Of a stretch of 14,381 bases of DNA, positions 1 to 6,047 are shown in pieces. Source of the stretch: Alphaproteobacteria bacterium (lineage in GTDB: Bacteria; Pseudomonadota; Alphaproteobacteria; Acetobacterales; Acetobacteraceae); the NCBI GenBank assembly GCA_026225015.1, contig JAMFRY010000224.1:1-14381 (forward strand), given 5' to 3'. Each line of letters opens with the position of its first letter. Position 1 is the stretch's first letter. Below the pieces are notes generated by a model. That model saw only the letters and a program-made list of their open reading frames with translations. It searched no databases and was not told the DNA's origin. The position numbers and the translations under genes were made by a program.

Positions 1-121
1 GCCCGTGCAAAGTCAAGCGTGAAAGCCGAATCCCTGCTCCGCGTCAGGCGCCGAAGCACCTGGAAATGCACCACGCCAAAGATGACTTCCCGATTTCCAG
101 CAAATCAACTCCGACAGGCTG
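1..121. other. Left-edge stretch with no assignable gene
   Basis: This stretch lies downstream of the mipA-like stop codon and contains no complete gene. Two edge-truncated frames stay open: one on the plus strand from base 1 into the mipA region, and one on the minus strand from a TGA near 105-107 out through base 1, reading ...FGVVHFQVLRRL.... Neither has a convincing start codon with a Shine-Dalgarno sequence. A small imperfect hairpin (CAGG-GC / GC-CCTG, about 45-62) is present without a T run, so I do not call it a terminator. Confidence 0.4.
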
Positions 122-1021
122 CTAGAACTTATACAAAGCTGCGACGGTGGTGGTTGCCTGATATTTGGACACCGTGATCGGGCTGTTTGCGGCAGCGCCG
201 AGCAACCGGTCGAATGCGCCGTTCAGGGTAAGGATTACATGCGGGTTGACAAAATAAACCATCGAAACGCCGAGGCCCGCCGATTTCAAGCCGCCCCAGG
301 CTTTGTACCGGCGATAGGTGGTCTGCTGCGCCTGGTGGTTGCTGATGCCGAAATAGGCGTTCATGTAGCGATTATCCGCCAGCGTCACCGTCGGCCCGGC
401 GAACCAGGCAAATTGCTGCGAACTGCCCGGCAGCGGCATATACGCACCGACATCCGCGATATAGCCGTTGGTCGCGCCCAACTGCTTGCGGGCATCTACG
501 CGGATATCGATCGGCACGGATTCGGAGAGCGTGTAGTCGGCAAAAATCTTGATCTCCGGCGCCGGATGGATGGTGCCGAGGCCGCTGAGGGCCTTACCGT
601 CGACATGCGGGGAGCGCCCCAGATCATAGGTGATGGCGGCGCCGAACCGGACATGCCGGAAGCTGAAAAGATTGGCGCCGATGCCTTCGCCGGTGGATGC
701 AAAGGCGATATCCTTGTAGCGGATATCGATCACCGGGCCGGGCATGATCTGGTACCGGCCGGCGCCATCGTATTCCGGCTGGCCTTCCGCGCCCAGGCCG
801 AGCTCGGTCTGCCAAGTGGGCACCGTGGGCTCGAACAGCCGTTGTAGCTGGATGCCGGAGGAGTACTGCCATTCGGCGAGCGGCGAGGGCGTTTGCGCGC
901 GCGCCGGCGCGGCGATGAGCGCAATACCGCCGGCCAAAAGCAGCCAGAACGCAAAACAACTGCCGGCCCGCCGGAAAATTTCCCGTCTAAAAAACGAAGG
1001 ATTACCCATAACTTCGAACAC
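122..1021 (-). CDS. MipA/OmpV family outer-membrane protein
   Basis: Predicted outer-membrane beta-barrel of the MipA/OmpV family (299 aa). Some members (MipA) scaffold the lytic transglycosylase MltA, but most are uncharacterised, so a role in wall remodelling is only a family-based possibility. A basic N-terminus (FRREIFRR) precedes a hydrophobic segment at about residues 21-38 and a signal-peptidase site PARA/QT after residue 42. The mature part has the alternating aromatic/polar pattern of barrel strands, a family-like segment near 76-95 (GLGAEGQPEYDGAGRY), and a C-terminal phenylalanine (...ALYKF), the usual BAM recognition end. The frame opens with GTG at 1021, just behind GGGGCAGG; an in-frame ATG four codons later (1009) is an equally possible start. 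The gene is monocistronic, 199 bases downstream of metW on the same strand, with its own promoter-like sequence. Family assignment is fairly sure; function is not. Confidence 0.82.
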   Translation of the reverse strand: MFEVMGNPSFFRREIFRRAGSCFAFWLLLAGGIALIAAPARAQTPSPLAEWQYSSGIQLQRLFEPTVPTWQTELGLGAEGQPEYDGAGRYQIMPGPVIDIRYKDIAFASTGEGIGANLFSFRHVRFGAAITYDLGRSPHVDGKALSGLGTIHPAPEIKIFADYTLSESVPIDIRVDARKQLGATNGYIADVGAYMPLPGSSQQFAWFAGPTVTLADNRYMNAYFGISNHQAQQTTYRRYKAWGGLKSAGLGVSMVYFVNPHVILTLNGAFDRLLGAAANSPITVSKYQATTTVAALYKF

Positions 1022-1073
1022 CCTGCCCCGTTGATAAATGACAAAATGGCGACGCTTGTGCCGTTGAACAATA

Positions 1074-1103
1074 AATATACTTTTTTTTAAATTAACGTTT
1101 CAA
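1074..1103 (-). promoter_or_regulatory. Putative sigma70-type promoter of the mipA/ompV-like gene
   Basis: On the minus strand, TTGAAA (1103-1098) and TATATT (1079-1074) are separated by 18 bases, close to the consensus -35 and -10 boxes. The whole stretch 1031-1110 is strikingly AT-rich against the GC-rich surroundings. Transcription would start near 1067, giving a leader of roughly 45 bases before the GTG at 1021. A small TTAAATTAA dyad sits in the spacer (1087-1095). This is pattern evidence only. Confidence 0.5.
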
Positions 1104-1157
1104 ATTTTTCTACCGCGCGCATCGCTCCCGTCCCGAAATATTATGCCGGTAAAATCC

Positions 1158-1171
1158 TTACCAGATGGTAA
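1158..1171. repeat. Short perfect dyad TTACCA-GA-TGGTAA with a third GGTAA half-site
   Basis: TTACCA and TGGTAA form 6-base inverted arms around a 2-base centre. A further GGTAA lies at 1148-1152, so the order is GGTAA-N5-TTACC-N4-GGTAA. It lies in the metW/mipA intergenic region, about 55 bases upstream of the predicted -35 box of the mipA-like gene. The 2-base centre is too small for an RNA loop, so a dimeric DNA-binding site is more natural than a hairpin. Chance occurrence is not excluded. Confidence 0.3.
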
Positions 1172-1220
1172 CAATGACCTCCCCCTGGGGATCGCTGCAG
1201 GGGCGGTTCAAGCCTTGCGG

Positions 1221-1865
1221 TCAGGCCTTGCGCAGAAGAAAAAGCCCCTGTTCGCCAAACAAATTGGCCAAAGCCGGGTAGCGGCGCCAAGGCGCACGGG
1301 CCCCGGCCTCGTCGGCGGCCAGCCATTTTTGCACATGATAGCCATCCCGCGCGCAGAGATCGAAAAAATCCTCGATGGTGCAGGGATGGATGTTCGGAGT
1401 CTCAAACCACATGCGGTGCCAGGTTGTGGTCATCGGCATCCGGCCGCGCAGCAGCAATTGCAGCCGCAGCGTCCAATGTCCAAAATTCGGGAAGCTGACG
1501 ATGGCATAGGTGCCGATGCGCAGCATCTGCCGCAGCACTTCGCGCGGCCGTTCCACCGCCTGCAAGGTGCGTGACAGGATCACATAGTCAAACGCCGCAT
1601 CGGGATAACTGGCAAGGTCGCTATCGGCATCACCCTGCATCACCGGCAGCCCGTGGATGACTGCGCGGGTCACCTCCGCCATGTCGATCTCCAGGCCGCG
1701 GGCGTCGCATTGCTTGGTGCGGTAGAGATGGTCGATCAGCGTGCCATCGCCGCAGCCGATATCCAGGACGCGGGATTTCTCGGCGACCATGCCGGCAATC
1801 AGCGTCAAGTCGACGCGCATATTCTTGCCGATAAACTGGATCGGCTGCGCCACGGAATGGTTCAT
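1221..1865 (-). CDS. metW: Methionine biosynthesis protein MetW
   Basis: A 214-aa class I SAM-dependent-methyltransferase-fold protein of the MetW family, which accompanies MetX in many proteobacteria and is needed for, or stimulates, homoserine acylation. Its exact biochemical action is less settled than that of MetX. The glycine-rich SAM loop VLDIGCGDGTL is at residues 33-43, followed by the acidic strand end GLEID (57-61). The family signature VSFPNFGHW (about 123-131) and RMPMTTTWHRMWFETPNIHPC follow, all typical of MetW. Length matches the family (about 200 aa). The ATG overlaps the metX stop (ATGA, 1862-1865), so translation is probably coupled and the start is well fixed. The protein should be cytoplasmic. 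Confidence 0.93.
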   Translation of the reverse strand: MNHSVAQPIQFIGKNMRVDLTLIAGMVAEKSRVLDIGCGDGTLIDHLYRTKQCDARGLEIDMAEVTRAVIHGLPVMQGDADSDLASYPDAAFDYVILSRTLQAVERPREVLRQMLRIGTYAIVSFPNFGHWTLRLQLLLRGRMPMTTTWHRMWFETPNIHPCTIEDFFDLCARDGYHVQKWLAADEAGARAPWRRYPALANLFGEQGLFLLRKA

Positions 1866-3004
1866 AGCAGCCGGGCATGCTCGGCGCAGCCAGCAAGAAA
1901 GCCGCTGAGCGTGCGATGGAAATCTGGCTCGTCCAGCAAAAAGGCGTCATGCCCCTTATCGGACATGATTTCGACAAAGCTGACATTGGCGGCGACAGAA
2001 TTGAGTGCCCTGGCGATGGCACGCGATTGCGCGGTGGGGAACAGCCAGTCTGACGAGAAGGAAACCAGCAGGAAGCGGGTTTTGCTCCCCCCGAAGGCGT
2101 TGGCGAGATCACCCTCATGCTCGGCCGCGAGATCGAACAGATCCATCGCGCGGGTAATGGTGAGGTATGAATTGGCGTCGAACCGGCGCACGAAGCTGGA
2201 GCCCTGATGCTCCAGATAGCTTTCCACCTCAAAACGGTCGCCGAGCACGGTGAGGTCGGAGGCGTTCTGCAGGCGGCGGCCGAATTTGCGGGTGAGCGCG
2301 GCTTCGGAAAGATACGTGATATGCGCCGTCATCCGGGCTACGGCCAGGCCGCGCTGCGGGGTGACGCCCTCGGCCCAGTAGCGGCCGGCGTAAAAAAAAG
2401 GGTCGGCGGCGATCGCCTGGCGGCCGATTTCATGGAAGGCGATGTTCTGCGCCGAATGATAGGCGGCGGCGGCCACCGGCACAGCGGCGAAGACCATCTG
2501 CGGGTACAGTGCCGCCCACGCCAGAACCTGCATACCGCCCATTGAACCGCCTATCACGGCGAACAGGCGGGCAATGCCGAAATGTTCGATCAGGCGCTTT
2601 TGCGCGCGCACCATGTCCTGAATAGTGATGGCGGGGAAATCGGTGCCCCAGGGCTCATGCGGGCGCTCCGAATGGGGGCTGCTCGGACCGCTGGTGCCCA
2701 TGCAGCCGCCCAGTACATTGGCGCAGATCACGAAGAACCGGTCGGTGTCGATCGGTTTGCCGGCGCCCACCACCGTATCCCACCAGCCGGGTTTGCCCGT
2801 GAGCGGATGCGTCTCAGCCACATACTGGTCGAGGGTCAGCGCATGGCAGATGAGAATGGCGTTGCTGCGATCCGCATTCAACGTGCCGTAGCTGCGATAG
2901 GCGACGGTGAGGCTGGGCAAAAGACGGCCGCAATCCAGCGCCAGCCCATCTTCGAAGGTGATGGATTGGTGCAGGGTTTCGCGCAATGTCTGGCCGCTAT
3001 CCAT
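1862..3004 (-). CDS. metX: Homoserine O-acyltransferase MetX
   Basis: Acylates L-homoserine from an acyl-CoA, the first committed step of methionine synthesis. It is a 380-aa alpha/beta-hydrolase of normal MetX length. The catalytic triad can be read directly: nucleophile S154 in the elbow GGSMGGMQ (152-159), D319 in SFSSDWLFP, and H352 in SDKGHDAF. Other family segments are the early VAYRSYGTLN (34-43), CHALT (53-57), and the oxyanion/substrate region NVLGGCMGTSGP (96-107). The usual name is acetyltransferase, but many MetX-family enzymes from proteobacteria use succinyl-CoA, and I cannot decide the donor from sequence. The ATG at 3004 is the only plausible start: the frame upstream has no ATG, GTG or TTG before a stop. 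Its Shine-Dalgarno sequence is weak. It is the first gene of a metXW pair, divergent from the chorismate mutase gene. Confidence 0.95.
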   Translation of the reverse strand: MDSGQTLRETLHQSITFEDGLALDCGRLLPSLTVAYRSYGTLNADRSNAILICHALTLDQYVAETHPLTGKPGWWDTVVGAGKPIDTDRFFVICANVLGGCMGTSGPSSPHSERPHEPWGTDFPAITIQDMVRAQKRLIEHFGIARLFAVIGGSMGGMQVLAWAALYPQMVFAAVPVAAAAYHSAQNIAFHEIGRQAIAADPFFYAGRYWAEGVTPQRGLAVARMTAHITYLSEAALTRKFGRRLQNASDLTVLGDRFEVESYLEHQGSSFVRRFDANSYLTITRAMDLFDLAAEHEGDLANAFGGSKTRFLLVSFSSDWLFPTAQSRAIARALNSVAANVSFVEIMSDKGHDAFLLDEPDFHRTLSGFLAGCAEHARLL

Positions 3005-3101
3005 AACCGGGCGGATATGCGCTTGCGCCCCGGCGCGCGCAATCCCTGAGACTTAGGATGCCTTTGCAGGGGCGGCGTGAAGCTGTATCAAGGGTGACGC
3101 T
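3005..3101. promoter_or_regulatory. Divergent intergenic region between metX and the chorismate mutase gene
   Basis: These 97 bases must carry the 5' signals for both the metXW pair (leftwards) and the aromatic cluster (rightwards). I see no confident -10/-35 pair for either direction. AGGG at 3091-3094 is a plausible ribosome binding site 7 bases before the ATG at 3102. An imperfect dyad CCTGAG-A-CTTAGG (3045-3057, one G·T mismatch) lies near the middle and could be an operator. I do not find the conserved core of a SAM-II riboswitch upstream of metX. Confidence 0.4.
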
Positions 3102-3998
3102 ATGAGTACGCATATGGAACCCGTTGAAATGATTCAACCTGGCGCACTGGGCGCGCCAGAGGAAACGACTGCGCCAAGCGCGCTGGCGCAATTGCGCGCG
3201 GAACTGGACACGATCGACGACCAGATTCACGACCTGCTGATGCGTCGCGGCGAGGTGATCGAACGGGTCAGGCGTGAGGCCCGGAAAACCGGCCCGAAAA
3301 TCCGGCCCGGGCGGGAGGCGAGCATGCTGCGCCGTCTTCTGGCGCGCCACCACGGCGCATTGCCGCGGCAGACCATTTTTAGGTTATGGCGGGAGTTTTT
3401 CGCCGGCGCGTTGATTATCGAAGGCGGCCAGACCGTCGCGGTATGCAACGGCGACGACAATGCCGACCTCGCTGCACTGGCGCGCGAGCATTTCGGGGCG
3501 TTGACTCCCTTGCGAATCTATCGCCACCCGGCTCAGGCGCTGGCGGATATCGAGCGCGGAGCGGCGCAGGTGGCGGTGCTGCCGCCGCCGGGAGACGAGC
3601 CGGATGGCGGCTGGTGGACGGCACTGATGGGTACGCGCAATCCCCTCTCGGTGATCGGCAAGCTGCCGTTCTGGACGCAGCGGCCAGAGGGAACGCCGAT
3701 CGGCGAGGCCTATGTCGTGGCGGCCATGCGGCCGGACGCCTCGGGCGCCGATCGCGGACTGATTGCGCTGGAATTGGCCGCCGATAGTTCCCGCGCCCGG
3801 ATTACCGGCAATCTCACCCAGGCCGGGTTTGCGCCGGGTGCGATCTGGCTGAAGCGAATTTCGGATGCCGAAATGTTGGCGCTGGTGGAGGTGGACGGTC
3901 TGGTGGATGATGACGATCCGCGGCTCGAACAGATCGCCGGTTTGCTGGCCCCGCCTTCCGTGATCGGCGGATTCGCCATCCCGCTGGAGGCTGCATGA
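3102..3998 (+). CDS. Chorismate mutase (AroQ type) with degenerate prephenate dehydratase/ACT-like C-terminus
   Basis: Rearranges chorismate to prephenate, the branch point to tyrosine and phenylalanine. Residues about 27-105 form a helical AroQ domain: LRAELDTIDDQIHDLL with R32, then R49, then RPGRE with R71/E72, and RLWREFF in the last helix with E107 where E. coli P-protein has Q88. Residues about 109-215 resemble the first half of a prephenate dehydratase (TVAVCNGDDNADLAALAREHFG, then DIERGAAQVAVLP), but are far too short for that domain and lack the TRF catalytic motif. Residues about 217-298 resemble an ACT domain and the tail of P-proteins (SVIGGFAIPL resembling VLGSYPR). I infer a former CM–PDT–ACT protein now acting only as mutase, with the tail perhaps binding an aromatic amino acid. 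It is the first gene of the cluster and overlaps hisC by 4 bases (ATGA). Confidence 0.85.
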   Translation: MSTHMEPVEMIQPGALGAPEETTAPSALAQLRAELDTIDDQIHDLLMRRGEVIERVRREARKTGPKIRPGREASMLRRLLARHHGALPRQTIFRLWREFFAGALIIEGGQTVAVCNGDDNADLAALAREHFGALTPLRIYRHPAQALADIERGAAQVAVLPPPGDEPDGGWWTALMGTRNPLSVIGKLPFWTQRPEGTPIGEAYVVAAMRPDASGADRGLIALELAADSSRARITGNLTQAGFAPGAIWLKRISDAEMLALVEVDGLVDDDDPRLEQIAGLLAPPSVIGGFAIPLEAA

Positions 3999-5137
3999 CT
4001 GGCGTGCCTGTGCCTGCCGCGCCTGTGCCTGCCGCGCCCCGACCCAGGGCAGAGGTTTTTTCCGTAGACGCTTATGTCGGCGGGGAATCGAACCTGCCGG
4101 GGATGAACCGGGTCATCAAACTTTCCTCCAATGAGGGCGCATTCGGGCCGCCGCCAGCGGCATTCGCCGCGATGGCTGCGGCGGCAAAGGAAATGCATCG
4201 CTATCCGGATGGTGGCATGGCGGCCCTGCGCCAGGCCATCGGCAAAGCCCATGCCCTGGCGCCGGATCGGATCGTCTGCGGCAATGGTTCGGATGAGATT
4301 CTGCAATTGCTCATTCAGGCCTATGGCGGCCCTGGCGCCGAGTTGATCATGAGCGAGCACGGGTTTTCGATCTACGAAATCGCCGGCAAAATCGCGGGCT
4401 GCACGGTGCGTAAGGCGCGAGAGAAGAATCTTGCCACCGATGTGGACGAAGTTTTGAAGCTGGTGACTCCGACCACGCGAATCGTGTGCCTCGCCAATCC
4501 GAACAATCCCACCGGTACGCTCATCCCGGATGCCGAAATGCAACGCCTACGTGAGCAGCTCCCGCAGGACGTGTTGCTGGTGATCGATGCCGCCTATGCC
4601 GAATATGTCGACCTTCCGGGTTTCGATGCCGGCATCGCGCTGGTGGATGCCGGTGAAAACACCGTAATGACACGCACTTTTTCCAAGATTTACGGGCTTG
4701 GCGGGGCGCGTTTGGGCTGGGGTTATGCGCCGCCTGCGATTATCGATGTGTTGAACCGGATGCGCGGGCCATTCAACGTGAGCAGCATCGCGGCGGCCGC
4801 CGGCATTGCCGCCTTGGCGGACCCGGACTGGGTGCGGGATGGCCGTGCGCATAACAGCCGCGCCCGCAAAAAACTGGCGGAGCGGGTGAACGCGGCGGGA
4901 TTCAAAGTTCATCCCAGCGCGGCGAATTTTCTGCTGGTGGATTTCGGCGCCCCTGAAAGTGCGATTGCGGCCGACCGCCATCTCCGCGCCCGCGGCATCA
5001 TCGTTCGGCATGTGAAATCCTACGGCTTGCCGAACTGCCTGCGTGTCACCATCGGCACCGACGAGGAATGCGATCTGGTCGCGGAAAATCTAACGGAATT
5101 TCAAACGGCCCGGCAAGCCACGCTGGCCGATGGTTGA
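3995..5137 (+). CDS. hisC: Histidinol-phosphate/aromatic aminotransferase, HisC type
   Basis: PLP-dependent class I/II aminotransferase, 380 aa. HisC enzymes transaminate imidazole-acetol phosphate in histidine synthesis, and many also use phenylpyruvate, 4-hydroxyphenylpyruvate or prephenate. In Zymomonas mobilis a HisC homologue adjacent to tyrC is known to serve both pathways. Readable motifs: KLSSNEGAFGPP (42-53), CGNGSDEIL (95-103), NPNNPTG (168-174, with N171), DAAYAEY (198-204), the PLP lysine K231 in TFSKIYGLGGARLGWGY (R239), and the C-terminal arginine R350 in LRVTIGT. Position between chorismate mutase and TyrC argues for an aromatic aminotransferase role, with histidine synthesis as an additional or alternative role. 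The ATG is inside the preceding stop (ATGA). Residues 4-16 are low-complexity Pro/Ala/Val from a 15-base tandem duplication. Confidence 0.92.
   Translation: MTGVPVPAAPVPAAPRPRAEVFSVDAYVGGESNLPGMNRVIKLSSNEGAFGPPPAAFAAMAAAAKEMHRYPDGGMAALRQAIGKAHALAPDRIVCGNGSDEILQLLIQAYGGPGAELIMSEHGFSIYEIAGKIAGCTVRKAREKNLATDVDEVLKLVTPTTRIVCLANPNNPTGTLIPDAEMQRLREQLPQDVLLVIDAAYAEYVDLPGFDAGIALVDAGENTVMTRTFSKIYGLGGARLGWGYAPPAIIDVLNRMRGPFNVSSIAAAAGIAALADPDWVRDGRAHNSRARKKLAERVNAAGFKVHPSAANFLLVDFGAPESAIAADRHLRARGIIVRHVKSYGLPNCLRVTIGTDEECDLVAENLTEFQTARQATLADG
4006..4035 (+). repeat. Two tandem copies of a 15-base unit in the hisC 5' end
   Basis: GCCTGTGCCTGCCGC occurs twice back to back (4006-4020 and 4021-4035). Being a multiple of three it stays in frame and yields the N-terminal PVPAAPVPAA of HisC, upstream of the conserved fold. 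It looks like a slippage duplication. Confidence 0.85.
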
Positions 5138-6017
5138 GCCGGTATTCCAGCGCGTGGCGCTGATCGGCATCGGGCTGATCGGCAGCTCCATCGCGCGCGC
5201 GGCACAGGAATTTCCGGGCCTCGCCGGTGAAATCGTCGCCAATGCGCGCAGCCAAAATTCACTGGACCGGGTGACCGAACTTGGCTTTGCAGACCGTTGC
5301 GAAATTGATCCTGCGAAAGCCGTCGCCGGCGCCGATTGCGTGATTCTGTGCTCGCCGGTCGGCACCTATGCCGAACTCGCCGAACGCATCGCACCGGCGC
5401 TCAAGCCCGGCGCGGTGCTCACAGATGTCGGTTCCACCAAGCAATCGGTCATCCGCGATGTCGGGCCATTTGTGCCGCAGGATGTGCATTTCGTCCCTGC
5501 CCATCCGATCGCTGGCACGGAATTCTCCGGGCCAGATTCCGGATTCGCCACCTTGTTTCAGGGCCGCTGGTGCCTGCTGACCCCGCCGCCCGGAACCGAT
5601 GAAGCCGCGATATCGGGGCTGCGAAAATTCTGGGAATTGATGGGCGCGCAAACCGCCACCATGGACGCCGCCCATCACGACCGCATGATCGCGATTGTCA
5701 GCCACCTGCCGCATCTCATCGCCTTTACCATCTGCGGCACCGCCGACGACCTGGCCGATGAAACCCGCCAGGAAGTGTTGCAATACGCCGCCTCCGGCTT
5801 TCGCGACTTCACCCGCATCGCCGCGTCCGACCCCGTGATGTGGCGGGATATCTTTCTGAATAACCGCGAAGCACTGCTGGAAATGCTAGGCCGATTCACC
5901 GAAGACGCCCAAGCCATGGCCCGCGCCGTGCGCTGGGGGGATACGAATTATATCGAAGATAAAATAAATCGCAGCCGGAAGATACGGCAAAGCCTGATCG
6001 AGCTGAAACAGGCTTGA
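5130..6017 (+). CDS. tyrC: Prephenate/arogenate (cyclohexadienyl) dehydrogenase TyrC
   Basis: Oxidatively decarboxylates prephenate and/or arogenate in tyrosine synthesis, using NAD(P). It has 295 aa with an N-terminal Rossmann domain: VALIGIGLIGSS with G13-x-G15-x-x-G18, then CSPVGTY (74-80) and LTDVGSTK (97-104). The TyrA-family active-site segment AHPIAGTEFSG (124-134) follows. The helical dimerisation domain carries SHLPHLIAF (191-199, H192 and H195) and GFRDFTRIAASDPVMW (223-238). There is no chorismate mutase or ACT domain, as in the stand-alone TyrC class. The end of strand 2 reads ANARSQ (37-42), with no acidic residue, so NADP use or dual cofactor use is possible. The ATG lies 8 bases inside hisC (ATGGTTGA), suggesting coupled translation. 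It is the last gene of the aromatic cluster. Confidence 0.92.
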   Translation: MVEPVFQRVALIGIGLIGSSIARAAQEFPGLAGEIVANARSQNSLDRVTELGFADRCEIDPAKAVAGADCVILCSPVGTYAELAERIAPALKPGAVLTDVGSTKQSVIRDVGPFVPQDVHFVPAHPIAGTEFSGPDSGFATLFQGRWCLLTPPPGTDEAAISGLRKFWELMGAQTATMDAAHHDRMIAIVSHLPHLIAFTICGTADDLADETRQEVLQYAASGFRDFTRIAASDPVMWRDIFLNNREALLEMLGRFTEDAQAMARAVRWGDTNYIEDKINRSRKIRQSLIELKQA

Positions 6018-6022
6018 AAGGG

Positions 6023-6043
6023 AGAAAGAAGCGCCTTTTTTCT
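6023..6043. terminator. Weak hairpin between convergent tyrC and otsB
   Basis: AGAAAGAAG and CTTTTTTCT pair with one G·T wobble around a CGC loop in the 30-base gap between the two convergent stop codons. The stem is AT-rich and the T run lies inside it rather than after it, so this is not a canonical intrinsic terminator. Its position and symmetry make a weak bidirectional terminator plausible. Confidence 0.3.
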
Positions 6044-6047
6044 TGAG

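Noticed and set aside
1087..1096. TTAA-x-TTAAC resembling a CtrA site upstream of the mipA-like gene
   Set aside because: The half-sites are separated by one base rather than the seven expected for CtrA.
1182..1203. CCCCTG/CAGGGG inverted repeat just downstream of metW as a terminator
   Set aside because: The loop is 10 bases and no T run follows on the minus strand, so it does not meet intrinsic-terminator criteria.
3064..3091. TTGCAG-16-TATCAA as a promoter for the chorismate mutase gene
   Set aside because: It matches the consensus poorly and would start transcription only a few bases before the ATG at 3102.
3005..3101. SAM-II or other SAM riboswitch upstream of metX
   Set aside because: I looked for the short conserved SAM-II core and pseudoknot pieces on the minus strand and did not see them. 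A covariance-model scan would be decisive.
3710..4543. 277-codon minus-strand frame across the chorismate mutase and hisC genes
   Set aside because: It crosses two overlapping real genes on the other strand and has no recognisable domain.
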